From NCBI GenBank assembly GCA_049515555.1, contig JBEKTY010000008.1, positions 21,867 to 85,866 on the forward strand: a stretch of DNA of 64,000 bases, written 5' to 3'. The DNA comes from JBEKTY01 sp049515555. Lineage in GTDB: Bacteria > Planctomycetota > Planctomycetia > Pirellulales > Thermoguttaceae. Below, in pieces: positions 19,401-26,983 of the stretch. Made by a program: the position numbers and the translations under genes. The notes below the pieces were generated by a model. The model made no database searches. It saw only the letters and a program-made list of their open reading frames with translations, and was not told the origin of the DNA. The stretch's first letter is position 1; each line of letters opens with the position of its first letter.

Positions 19401-22400
19401 GTCGAAAACGGGACGCTCTCGGCGGGTGCAAGCGGGGCCCTGGGCAGGGGCAACGTAACTGTCAGTGGCGGCGCGCTGACCGTTGGCGCCGCCAACGCCC
19501 TCGACGGCGGTGCAGCCCAGGCCCTCGTTGTGTCCGGCGGCACGGCCACCCTCAATTACACAGACAGCTACACGGGCGGCACGACGCTGATTGCGGGCGC
19601 CGTAGCCGCCAACGCCGCTGGGGCTCTGGGCGGCGGTAGAGTCGCTGTCAGCGGCGGCACCTTCACCGGGAGCGCCGCCAACGCCTTGACCGGCGGCCAA
19701 GCTCTAATCGTCTCCGGCGGCACGGCCACCCTCAGCCAGGCCAACAGCTACACCGGCGGCACAACGGTAAGCGCCGGCACGCTCCAGGCCAACTACGCCG
19801 GGGCCCTTGGCGCGGGCAACGTGGCTGTAAGCGGTGGCACGCTAACCGAGAGCGCCACCAATGGCCTGACCGGCAGCCAAGCTCTCCTGATCTCAAGTGG
19901 CGCGGTCACCCTCAGCCAGGCCAACAACTACAGCGGCGGCACAACGGTCAGCGGTAGCGGTACGCTCCAGGCCCAGGCCAGGTACGGCGGGGCCCTTGGC
20001 ACCGGCAACGTGACTTTAAGCGGCGGGACGCTCACCGAGACTACGAGTGACGCCCTGACCGGCGGCCAGGCCCTGGTCGTGTCCGGCGGCGCGGCCTGGC
20101 TCGCGTACGACAACGACTATTCCGGCGGTACCACCGTCAACGGCGGAACGCTCTCGGTCACCGGTTCCCTGAATCCGTCCGGCACGCTGGCCGTCGGCGG
20201 TGGCACCTTTTCGTTCGGAGGCACCGCCGCCCAAGCCGTCAACGGTCTGGCGGTCAACGCCGGGGCATCGGTGGTCAGCAATACCAATTCCGGCGCTACG
20301 CCGGTCTTGGCCTTGGGCGGCATTACGCGCTCCGTCGGCGGCACGGTGGACTTCCCCACGGCGACAGGCACGGCCGATGTAATTACCACCACGCGGGTCA
20401 ACACCAGCGGCATCATCGGCGGCTGGGCCACGCAAGGCGGCGGCGCGACTTGGGCCGTCGCCGGCAACGGAACCGCCGCGGCCATAACCGGGCTCAGCAC
20501 CTATACCACAACCACGGTGGCCGGCAATACGCCGGGCAGTTACACGAACAGGAATATCGACGTGACGAGCAGCCCAAGTCCGACGGCAGGCATCACGCCC
20601 AACAGCCTGCGGTTCAATACGGCGGCTGCGGAAACGCTCACGCTGACGGGCACAAACATTATCGCGTCCGGCGGCATTCTGGTGACCAGCAACGTAGGTA
20701 ATAACCCATCCACTATCACCGGCGGCGCCCTCGAAGGCGCTTCCGGCGCAGATCTGGTTGTTATCCAGAACAACACCAGTAGCGGCCTCACGGTCGCTTC
20801 GGTAATTGCGGACAACGCCTCCCCCACAGCCCTGACGAAGAGCGGGGCGGGCACGGCGGCACTCACCGCCTCCAACACGTACACCGGCGGCACCACCATT
20901 AACGCCGGCACGCTGGCCGCCAATGCCGCCGAGGCCCTGGGCACGGGCAATGTTACAGTGAGCGGCGGCACGCTGACCACCAGCGCCGCCAATGCCCTGA
21001 CCGGGAGCCAAGCCCTCCTGGTCTCCGGTGGCACGGCCGCCCTCGGCCAGGCCAACACTTACAGCGGCGGCACTACGCTGAGGAGCGGCACGCTGGACAT
21101 CGACAATTCCGGCGCTTTGGGCGCCGGGGCCTTGACAATCACCGGGGGCACCATCGACAGTGCCGCCGCCGGCATAACTGTGAACAACAACCCCCAGGAC
21201 TGGGACGCCTCATTCGCGTTCGGCGGCAGCAATGCCCTGAATCTTGGCACCGGATCCGTGTACCTGTGGTCCACAACACTCACGATCACCACCAATGGTG
21301 CCGGTACACTGACCATCGGTGGGACAATCAGCGACAGCGGCAATCATTACGCCCTGACGAAGGCCGGCCCCGGCACGCTCACCATGGCCGGCACGAACAC
21401 CTACAACGGCGGGACGACCGTCTCTGGCGGTATGCTGCAAGCGGCGAAAACGCGGGCGCTGCCGGGGTACGCAACCGCCGGAAAGGTCTCGGTGGGCAAT
21501 GGCGGAACTCTGGCAGTAAATGCAGGCGGGACGGGCGAGTGGGCCGCGGCCGATATCGACACCCTTCGGAGCAACGCGAGCTTCGCCAGCGGGTCGGCCC
21601 TGGGTATCGACACCACGAATGCCGCCAGTGGCTTCACCTATGCGAGCAACATCGGCGGCGGCCTGGGCATTACGAAACTCGGCGCCAACACGCTCACTTT
21701 GACCGGTGCCAACAGCTATATCGGCACGACGACGATAAGCGGCGGCACGTTGGCCCTCGTCACCGCCGCCAGCAATAACAACATCGGAGGTTCCGGCAAG
21801 ATCCTCGTCGGCAGCGGGGCTACGCTCGACGCGACGGGCGTGACCGCCAGCGGCGGATTCCAGATTCCCTCCGGGCAGATTCTGGCCGGTTCGGGACTCG
21901 TCAACGGCGGCACGACGGTTCTCTCGGGCGGCACGGTCAGTCCCGGCGATTTCGGGGTGGTGGGCATATTGAGCACCGGGGCCGTTACGTTTTCGAGCGG
22001 CAGTACGCTGGCCGTCGACGTGGGGGCCGGGGCGGGCAATGCCGACCTGTTGGCCATCGGCGAGACAGCCATGGTCAATATGGGGGCCAGCATTAGTTTC
22101 AACCTGCTGGGCACGCCCGACCAGGGCAAGTATGTGCTAGCCACGGCCACGAGCGGCCTCGGCGGCAGTGCCAGTGCGCTGACGAGCAGTACGGTGCCCA
22201 CCGGGTACCACTTGATCTCCAGCGGCACAGAGCTGGACCTGAGCCATCGGCCGACGCTGGGCACGGCCACGGCCACGCCCGCCGCGCCCTCGATCATCAC
22301 GGGCGGCAGTACGGCGGTGACGGTCAGCGTGCAGAACACGGCGCCCAGTGGGGGCGACACGCTTAACTTCACGGCCGTCCCGACGGCAAACATGACCGGC

Positions 22401-23666
22401 ACGGCGGGCGGCACGGCGGCCGCCGGCTCGGCCAGCAGCCCGAGGGGCGGGCTGACCTTTAGCGGCACGGCTTTTGGCACGTGCCAGGGGACGTTCACGG
22501 TCTCCGATCCCAATGCCACGAACAGCCCCCAGACGGGCACTGTGACCGTGACGGTGATGGACCACGCGAACGCCTCATTGTCGCCCACGGCCAACCAAAC
22601 GACCCAGACGATCGACTTCGGCAACGTGCTCAAGGGGGCGACGGTGCCCGGTCGGGGGTTTACGATTTACAACCGGGCGGTCAATACGACGGTGGCCAAC
22701 ACGGCGAACTTGAAGCTGACCACCGGCTTCACGGCCAGCGGTGATGCGGCATTGAGCACCAACCTTGCGACGTTCGGCGGGCTGGCGGCGGGCAATGGCA
22801 ACAACTACACGGCATCGCTCAACACGGCCAACTACACCACAACGGGGAGCAGCACGGTGACGTTATCGGCCGCCCAACTGGCCGACGACAGTAGCTTGCC
22901 CGGGGCGGGCGGCAATAACAACGGGGCCATAAGCGTCACGTTGAAAGGCAACGTGGGCAATGCCACGGCCGACAACAGCAATTCGCAAAGCTCGTTCGGC
23001 ACGGCCTTGACCGCCCCCGTGGCCCAGAGCGCCGGTTACGCCGGCCTGGATTCCAGGGTTACGGCCACTAGCGGCAGCGGCGGCTACGGCATGATCGGCA
23101 GCGAGGCGACCATTCTGGCGGGCGCCAATACGAGCGGCTCGGCCCAGACGGTCACGATGCAGTGGCGGACGCGGACCCAAGCGGACGCCGGCCCGGGGTT
23201 AATCAGCGACGTGGTGAGCCTGGGCGGCATGACGCTCGGCGGCGGCAGTCAGACCAGTCCCTTCGTGTTGCAGATGAGCTACAATCCGGCGATGTTGTAC
23301 GACGGGCCGGGCGAGGCGACCGAGGCGGCGGAGGGGTTGATTTATCTGGCGTGGCTGGACCCGGGCGACGGGCAGTGGGAGAACGCCGTGCAGGGCAACG
23401 TGGGCAGTTCTCAGTTGCCGGTTGTCGGTTGTCAGTTGGGCCCATGGCCGGGCAATGACATGACGGTGGGCGATTGGGGCGTGAATACCAGCAACCACGC
23501 GGTGTGGGCCGTGCTCGATCACAACAGCCAGTTCGCCGTGGTGCCCGAGCCGGGTACGCTGGCATTGCTCGTGGCCGCGGCGGTGGTGGTAGTTGTCAGT
23601 TGTCGGTTGTCAGTTGTCAGTTGCCGGAAAGGACCGGAACGGGGAAGGAAGAGTGGGGAGGGGTGA
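16467..23666 (+). CDS. Giant PEP-CTERM protein with autotransporter-type beta-strand repeats
   Basis: 2399 residues. A Sec-type signal lies at about residues 68-90 (CGCVAVILLLVPPLPARAQ), after an unusual 65-residue N-terminal stretch whose DNA resembles intergenic repeats; a site AGGGGTG precedes the ATG. The first third repeats YVGYSGTGSFTQSGGTN / LYLGYNAGSSGTYSLNG units, the middle repeats the PATR pattern (LTKSGAGTAALTASNTYTGG TTINAGTL), and about 1930-2090 resembles choice-of-anchor domains. The tail has a PEP-CTERM sorting signal: VPEPGTLALLVAAAVVVVVS then Arg. Such proteins are exported and handled by exosortase, and are typically extracellular matrix or surface components. The sequence is probably repetitive through internal duplication. 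Sequence after the sorting signal is repeat-derived. Confidence 0.9.
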   Translation: MPATRVLIQTVDVPRRHEDTTEQTERLYERRHAAQASRLHPRGCLKKLRALCAFVVNCFRRRPSIFRPAACGCVAVILLLVPPLPARAQTYWNASSDNWSVASDWTAGLPTSSTNAYIANGGTATVSSTGPACSYLYLGTPAGSGLLQMSGGSLVTQWDEDVGYSGTGSFTQSGGTNSPSSNLNVGYLRGSSGTYTLNAGTLSCTNFEYVGYYGTGNFVQTGGSSGFGASVYLGYNAGSSGTYSLNGGALGDMNEYVGYSGIGSFTQTGGTNAIAGGSTTSNLYLGCGSGSSGTYNLSGTGQLSALSEYVGYGSGATALFQQSGGSNTASNISIGSGGRYVLSGGTLSISYGGISNQGTIDLSNSQATLTVGSNCIVDLSQAVLTNVGSMNVSVGANSLLIVPPGFNPSTGFASYSCLGMTHTAGTTLVVPAGRYLAGSGSINDQVSCQGTITNASPYSPALDLNNGLVISGAGNVTLGWPGNGNYGNLVVNDPASGITGGSLTLANQYVGTAGTGVFTQSGGSNAVSNYLYLGYNPGNSGSYSLSGTGTLSAAAEYVGLSGVGAFAQSGGANSAGSTIFVGASAGSTGTYNLRGSGQLYAGNEEIVGSQGAGTFTQAGGTNTANLELLLASASTSYGAYNLNGGTLIVRSIIGGSGTAAFNFNGGILRAVASFSTTLPLTLGAPGGNATIDSAGYTVTLSGTVSGPGNLVKIGTGTLALGATNTYTGPTAVNAGILSLTGSLSPSSALMVGGGTLSYAPTANGGTGNSQTVAGLTVNAGLSAVNVTTGNTLALGAITRGVGGVVGFSSTGTITTSTGNANGILGPWAVYGSGATTAYATGNGTIAAYSPTIVSTIGALTDQTGTLNYSLSGAGGTLAAPLSANTLQLTGSTATAIAIGGNTVTLNGILNENTTAASSISGTAGLVIGGTKELVYAGPGSMSVASPVVNSAGGASALTMAGSGTLTLTGSSTYSGGTYVENGTLSAGASGALGRGNVTVSGGALTVGAANALDGGAAQALVVSGGTATLNYTDSYTGGTTLIAGAVAANAAGALGGGRVAVSGGTFTGSAANALTGGQALIVSGGTATLSQANSYTGGTTVSAGTLQANYAGALGAGNVAVSGGTLTESATNGLTGSQALLISSGAVTLSQANNYSGGTTVSGSGTLQAQARYGGALGTGNVTLSGGTLTETTSDALTGGQALVVSGGAAWLAYDNDYSGGTTVNGGTLSVTGSLNPSGTLAVGGGTFSFGGTAAQAVNGLAVNAGASVVSNTNSGATPVLALGGITRSVGGTVDFPTATGTADVITTTRVNTSGIIGGWATQGGGATWAVAGNGTAAAITGLSTYTTTTVAGNTPGSYTNRNIDVTSSPSPTAGITPNSLRFNTAAAETLTLTGTNIIASGGILVTSNVGNNPSTITGGALEGASGADLVVIQNNTSSGLTVASVIADNASPTALTKSGAGTAALTASNTYTGGTTINAGTLAANAAEALGTGNVTVSGGTLTTSAANALTGSQALLVSGGTAALGQANTYSGGTTLRSGTLDIDNSGALGAGALTITGGTIDSAAAGITVNNNPQDWDASFAFGGSNALNLGTGSVYLWSTTLTITTNGAGTLTIGGTISDSGNHYALTKAGPGTLTMAGTNTYNGGTTVSGGMLQAAKTRALPGYATAGKVSVGNGGTLAVNAGGTGEWAAADIDTLRSNASFASGSALGIDTTNAASGFTYASNIGGGLGITKLGANTLTLTGANSYIGTTTISGGTLALVTAASNNNIGGSGKILVGSGATLDATGVTASGGFQIPSGQILAGSGLVNGGTTVLSGGTVSPGDFGVVGILSTGAVTFSSGSTLAVDVGAGAGNADLLAIGETAMVNMGASISFNLLGTPDQGKYVLATATSGLGGSASALTSSTVPTGYHLISSGTELDLSHRPTLGTATATPAAPSIITGGSTAVTVSVQNTAPSGGDTLNFTAVPTANMTGTAGGTAAAGSASSPRGGLTFSGTAFGTCQGTFTVSDPNATNSPQTGTVTVTVMDHANASLSPTANQTTQTIDFGNVLKGATVPGRGFTIYNRAVNTTVANTANLKLTTGFTASGDAALSTNLATFGGLAAGNGNNYTASLNTANYTTTGSSTVTLSAAQLADDSSLPGAGGNNNGAISVTLKGNVGNATADNSNSQSSFGTALTAPVAQSAGYAGLDSRVTATSGSGGYGMIGSEATILAGANTSGSAQTVTMQWRTRTQADAGPGLISDVVSLGGMTLGGGSQTSPFVLQMSYNPAMLYDGPGEATEAAEGLIYLAWLDPGDGQWENAVQGNVGSSQLPVVGCQLGPWPGNDMTVGDWGVNTSNHAVWAVLDHNSQFAVVPEPGTLALLVAAAVVVVVSCRLSVVSCRKGPERGRKSGEG

Positions 23667-23789
23667 GGGGGGAGTGGGGAGCGGGGAGGGAGGGAGGATG
23701 AAGGCGGAAGGTGGGCATCCCAAGACCAAAGACCCAAGCCCCAAGACCCAATCCCCAATCCCCAATCCCTCGCCCCTCGCCACTATCTG
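23667..23789. repeat. Simple-repeat spacer
   Basis: GGGGAGTGGGGAGCGGGGAG units and CCCCAATCCCCAATCCCC units fill the gap between the convergent giant gene and GH5 gene; the same units occur at 14.8-15.1 kb. No T-tailed terminator was seen. Confidence 0.6.
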
Positions 23790-25013
23790 TCAGTAGCGCT
23801 GGAGCAGGTCGAGGAGCTGGCGGTCGAGTTTGTGGCCCGCGAGGTCCTCGTACTGCACGTCGTCGCGGCCGCTGTCGATAATGCCCATCGAGCCGCGGAA
23901 GTTCCACATGGCCCAGCCCCAGCCGGCCTGCTGCCAGTTGCGCAGGCTATCTTCGGCCCAGCGCAGCACGACGTCGTGCGGCGTGCGGTTGAAGACGCCC
24001 CATTCGCCGACCATAACGCCGACGCCCCGCGACTCGACGGCCTGCCAGGGCTCGATGCAAGTCTTCCAGAGCCAGGCCCGATCCTCGACGGGCAGGCCGA
24101 AAGGTGTTCCGTTGGGCGGCACGGGTCGCGGCCACTGCGGACGAGGGAACCGCTCGCCATGGACCCAACTGGCCTGGTAATGGCTGAGTTCCATGGGCGT
24201 GTAGCCCCGGCCGGCCTGCGCGACGCGAAGCGGGGCCAGCTCGGGCACGGGCAGCCGCCCCCACTCCAGGCCGTCGGCGATAATCAGCCGCCGGGGGTCC
24301 TCGGCCCGAATGGCCGCCGCCAGGCGGGCGACTACGGCCGCGTAGACCTTGGGCTCGACGTGGCCCGGCTCGTTGACCAGGTTGAAGCTCAACCGCTCGT
24401 TGGGGATGCCGCGGTAGCGGCGGGCGAACATGGCCCAATGCGCGGCACATGCCCGCTGCGGCTGGGGATCGGTCCAGAGGTTGGTTCGCTCGGGCGGGTC
24501 GGCGACGGTATAGCCCGGGGCGCGGTGAAAATTGATGCACACGTGAACGCCGTACCGCCGGCCCCACTCGACGGCCTGGTCGATCTCCCGCAGGGTTGCC
24601 TCGTCGAACTGCTCGCGGGGACTGTCCCGATTTTCGTCGTGGGGACTGTCCCGATTTTCGTCCGGCGAAAATGGGACTGTCCCCTTCAATGGGACTGTCC
24701 CCTTCGGCCGCACGATCCAGAAGCGGTAATCCATGGGCAGGCGGACGAAGTTGAAGCCGAGCTTGGCGATGAGGCGGAAATCTTCTTCCAGGAAGGGCTT
24801 TCGCCCGCTGCCCAGATGGAACTTTTCCAGGAGGTTGAAGCCCCGCCAGCGCGGCAGTTTTTGCGGCGTGGCGGGCAGCCATCGCACTACGGAATCGCTT
24901 TGCGCCGCCGCGGACTCCGGCTGCTGAGAGCCGACCGCGCCCGGCGGCAGTGCGGCAATCACCGCCGCCGCCAGGATGGTTTCAACTGCAACGCAGGTAA
25001 TTAGCTTTCGCAT
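23790..25013 (-). CDS. GH5-family glycoside hydrolase with an in-frame repeat insertion
   Basis: From ATG 25013 the protein has 407 residues; the frame extends to 25085 but only through family F repeat DNA. A signal sequence (about 5-28) precedes a TIM-barrel hydrolase resembling cellulase family 5: RGFNLLEKF, LGFNFVRLPMDY, NLVNEPG with acid/base Glu (about 215) and VGEWGVF with nucleophile Glu (about 337), GWGWAMWNF. It should cleave a beta-glucan or mannan outside the cytoplasm. Residues about 102-132 (KGTVPLKGTVPFSPDENRDS) are encoded by a 93-bp family D repeat that keeps frame and lies in the loop after the second beta strand. Both catalytic residues remain, so the enzyme may still be active. 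Confidence 0.87.
   Translation of the reverse strand: MRKLITCVAVETILAAAVIAALPPGAVGSQQPESAAAQSDSVVRWLPATPQKLPRWRGFNLLEKFHLGSGRKPFLEEDFRLIAKLGFNFVRLPMDYRFWIVRPKGTVPLKGTVPFSPDENRDSPHDENRDSPREQFDEATLREIDQAVEWGRRYGVHVCINFHRAPGYTVADPPERTNLWTDPQPQRACAAHWAMFARRYRGIPNERLSFNLVNEPGHVEPKVYAAVVARLAAAIRAEDPRRLIIADGLEWGRLPVPELAPLRVAQAGRGYTPMELSHYQASWVHGERFPRPQWPRPVPPNGTPFGLPVEDRAWLWKTCIEPWQAVESRGVGVMVGEWGVFNRTPHDVVLRWAEDSLRNWQQAGWGWAMWNFRGSMGIIDSGRDDVQYEDLAGHKLDRQLLDLLQRY
24617..24709 (-). repeat. Family D repeat inside the GH5 gene
   Basis: Two GGGGACTGTCCCGATTTTCG modules followed by GGCGAAAATGGGACTGTCCC and a further TGGGACTGTCCCCTTC. 93 bp, exactly 31 codons, no stop in the GH5 frame. Confidence 0.9.
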
Positions 25014-25036
25014 GGCTGTGTGATGTTGCTTGGCCG

Positions 25037-25074
25037 CTCCCCTCGCCCTTTGGGAGAGGGGCAGGGGGTGAGGG
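25037..25074. repeat. Family F element, copy 2
   Basis: CTCCCCTCGCCCTTTGGGAG followed by AGGGGCAGGGGGTGAGGG, just upstream of the GH5 start. Confidence 0.75.
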
Positions 25075-25103
25075 CATGGGACCAACTTGCTTTACGAGCC
25101 GAT

Positions 25104-25258
25104 CGCCCTCACCCTAACCCGGATTATTCACCAATCGTTCGTAGTGACCGCATTCATGCGGTCCTTGACCTGTTCACGCTCTCCAGACCCGATGAATCGG
25201 GTCACTACGAGCCTCGGTGAATAATTCCGGCTAACCCTCTCCCGGAGGGAGAGGGGAC
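25104..25258. repeat. Family F element, copy 3, split by an insertion
   Basis: The left part (CCCTCACCCTAAC, ending 25118) and right part (CTAACCCTCTCCCGGAGGGAG, from 25231) would form one element if the 112 bp between them were removed. Confidence 0.8.
25119..25230. mobile_element. 112-bp palindromic MITE-like element with 5-bp target duplication
   Basis: The ends are CCGGATTATTCACC and GGTGAATAATTCCGG (inverted, one extra base on the right). Inside, CGTAGTGACC/GGGTCACTACG arms form a further stem. CTAAC occurs directly on both sides (25114-25118 and 25231-25235). It carries no coding sequence. It interrupts a family F element, so it is the younger insertion. Confidence 0.85.
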
Positions 25259-25289
25259 CTGGGATCGGCACCGTGCACAAGTCCAAGCA

Positions 25290-26054
25290 CTATTGGTTGC
25301 CGGGGTTGGGCGGCCCGCCGGGACCGCCGCGGCCGCCGGGGCCGAACAGACCGAAGCCCTGCGGAAACTTGAACTCCTTGCCGGTCATCTCGGCCCAGCG
25401 GAGCAACTGGTCGTCGTCGAGTACCGCCAGGGCATCGGTCATGGCTTTCTTGCGCTGCTCTTGGGCGCGGGCGATAAGCGCCTGGCGATCGGGCTGCGAG
25501 GCGCCGGGGCGGCCGCCGCCCCGACCGAACCCGCCCTGGCCCCGCGACTCGTCCGCTATCTTCTTGATCTTCGCCTGCTGCTCGTCGCTCAGGGCGAGCT
25601 GCTTGACGACCTCCGGCCGGCTGAGCGCCCCCACGCCCTCGCGCTGCAGCCGCAATTGGCCCAGCCGGGCAAGCTGCTTGCTATCAACGAGCTTCTCGAC
25701 CTTCCCGTCGGCCTGCTTGCCGGTTTCCTCGGCCTTGGTCCGCAACTCGCTAAAGCGCTTAGTCCGCTCCTCCTCGCTCAGGCTCATGATGTCGCGGAAG
25801 TTGATGTTCGCGAACGTCGATCGCGCCTGCTGCATCAGGTCGGCCGAGAGTTGCTCGACCTGCTGCTTCTGGTCGTCGCTCAGCGCGAGCTCAGTCTGGA
25901 CTTCGGGCATGACGATGAGCATGGCGAGCGGGATGCGCATGTTGCCCGGCCCGCCGAAGCCCCGCTGCCGCGGCGCCGGCTGCTCCTGGGCCGAAACGGC
26001 CGCCACCGTCAACGCCACCACGATACCGCCCAAGATCGTACCGCGTCGCAACAT
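25290..26054 (-). CDS. LTXXQ/Spy-like secreted protein
   Basis: 254 residues from ATG 26054, which has an AAGGTGG site upstream. Signal peptide about 1-22 (TILGGIVVALTVAAVSAQ). The mature protein is helical and charged with repeated LALSDDQKQQVEQL / LALSDEQQAKIKKI motifs, as in Spy/CpxP/LTXXQ periplasmic proteins that act as chaperones or metal/stress sensors in proteobacteria. A Gly/Arg-rich linker (GGFGRGGGRPG) and a Gly/Pro-rich tail (GPGGRGGPGGPPNPG) are added. Planctomycetes carry many paralogs of unknown role; a shorter one is at 42546. Confidence 0.75.
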   Translation of the reverse strand: MLRRGTILGGIVVALTVAAVSAQEQPAPRQRGFGGPGNMRIPLAMLIVMPEVQTELALSDDQKQQVEQLSADLMQQARSTFANINFRDIMSLSEEERTKRFSELRTKAEETGKQADGKVEKLVDSKQLARLGQLRLQREGVGALSRPEVVKQLALSDEQQAKIKKIADESRGQGGFGRGGGRPGASQPDRQALIARAQEQRKKAMTDALAVLDDDQLLRWAEMTGKEFKFPQGFGLFGPGGRGGPGGPPNPGNQ

Positions 26055-26085
26055 GGAACACCACCTTTCGGGATGAAGACTTCGG

Positions 26086-26100
26086 AAGGGGACAGTCCCC
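26086..26100. repeat. Family D core, short copy
   Basis: AAGGGGACAGTCCCC, a palindrome in the leader region of the LTXXQ gene. Confidence 0.6.
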
Positions 26101-26307
26101 ATAAGGCGAATATTATCGGAGCAAGGCGCTGTAGTCGTCAATCAGCGTCCCGCCGGCACAAGGCCGGACGGGGACGTTTATGGCTGAGAGGGTAAGTATA
26201 CCAAGACGAACTTTGCCAAGAAAGCCCCGCGCGGCGCTTTGCCCCGTCCGGCGGGCCAACTATAAGGCCGCCAAAGGAGGATTACCCAGATGCAGCGACG
26301 ATCGTGG

Positions 26308-26838
26308 CTAAGGGGGCTCGGTCCACAGGCGGTCGAGTTCTGACTGCCCGCCGAACTCTTGGAGCCAGTAATTGACGTCCTCTTCCAGGAGGGGCACGTT
26401 GGGCCGGCCGGTGCCGGGGGCGGCCTGGAGCCGCTGGCGTCGCTGGCGGAGGATCTCGGCGTACCACAGGTCGCTATCGACGGCCCGCGCCCGTCGGCGG
26501 CGGGCGGCCCGCTGAACGCGGTGATCGCTGGAGACTACGGTCAGGCGGCGTGGGGCGGAATCGGCACGGACGAGCTCCTCGATCAGTGTGTCGGCGTCTT
26601 GCTCGCGTGCGGCGAAGCGGACCCGCAGGCCGCGATGGCGGATCTCCCGCGGCAGGCCCGGCGGCGGATCTTGGGCGTCGAAGACCACGGTGGTGCGCTC
26701 GAGCCCGGCCGGGTCGAGCGACTCGGCCAGGAAGTTGAGCATGGCCAGCCGCGCCCGCTGGAGGTTGCCCGGCCCCGCACGGCCGCCGGCGATCCCCACC
26801 GCGTTGAGCAGATTGTAGCCGTCGATCAGGATGGACAT
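26308..26838 (-). CDS. YacP-like NYN-domain ribonuclease
   Basis: 176 residues. The N-terminal MSILIDGYNLLNA motif, TTVVFDAQD with a second acidic residue, and VVSSDHRVQRAARRR with a third are the Asp pattern of NYN/PIN-like nucleases (YacP/Rae1 family). Bacillus Rae1 cleaves mRNA on the ribosome. The protein is cytoplasmic with no signal. It is last in a minus-strand run queC-pyrB-pyrC-NYN, with about 150-bp gaps, and may be co-transcribed. Confidence 0.85.
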   Translation of the reverse strand: MSILIDGYNLLNAVGIAGGRAGPGNLQRARLAMLNFLAESLDPAGLERTTVVFDAQDPPPGLPREIRHRGLRVRFAAREQDADTLIEELVRADSAPRRLTVVSSDHRVQRAARRRRARAVDSDLWYAEILRQRRQRLQAAPGTGRPNVPLLEEDVNYWLQEFGGQSELDRLWTEPP

Positions 26839-26983
26839 GGTGGGGGCGAGAAATGTTCAATGACTGAAATGTTCAATGTTCACTGCCCGGAATGACCGCT
26901 GCCCAAAGTTCACTGAGCGGTGCGGAAGCTTATCCGTAACCGGGGGAACCGCTGCCATCATTGAACATTGAGCATTCGAACAT

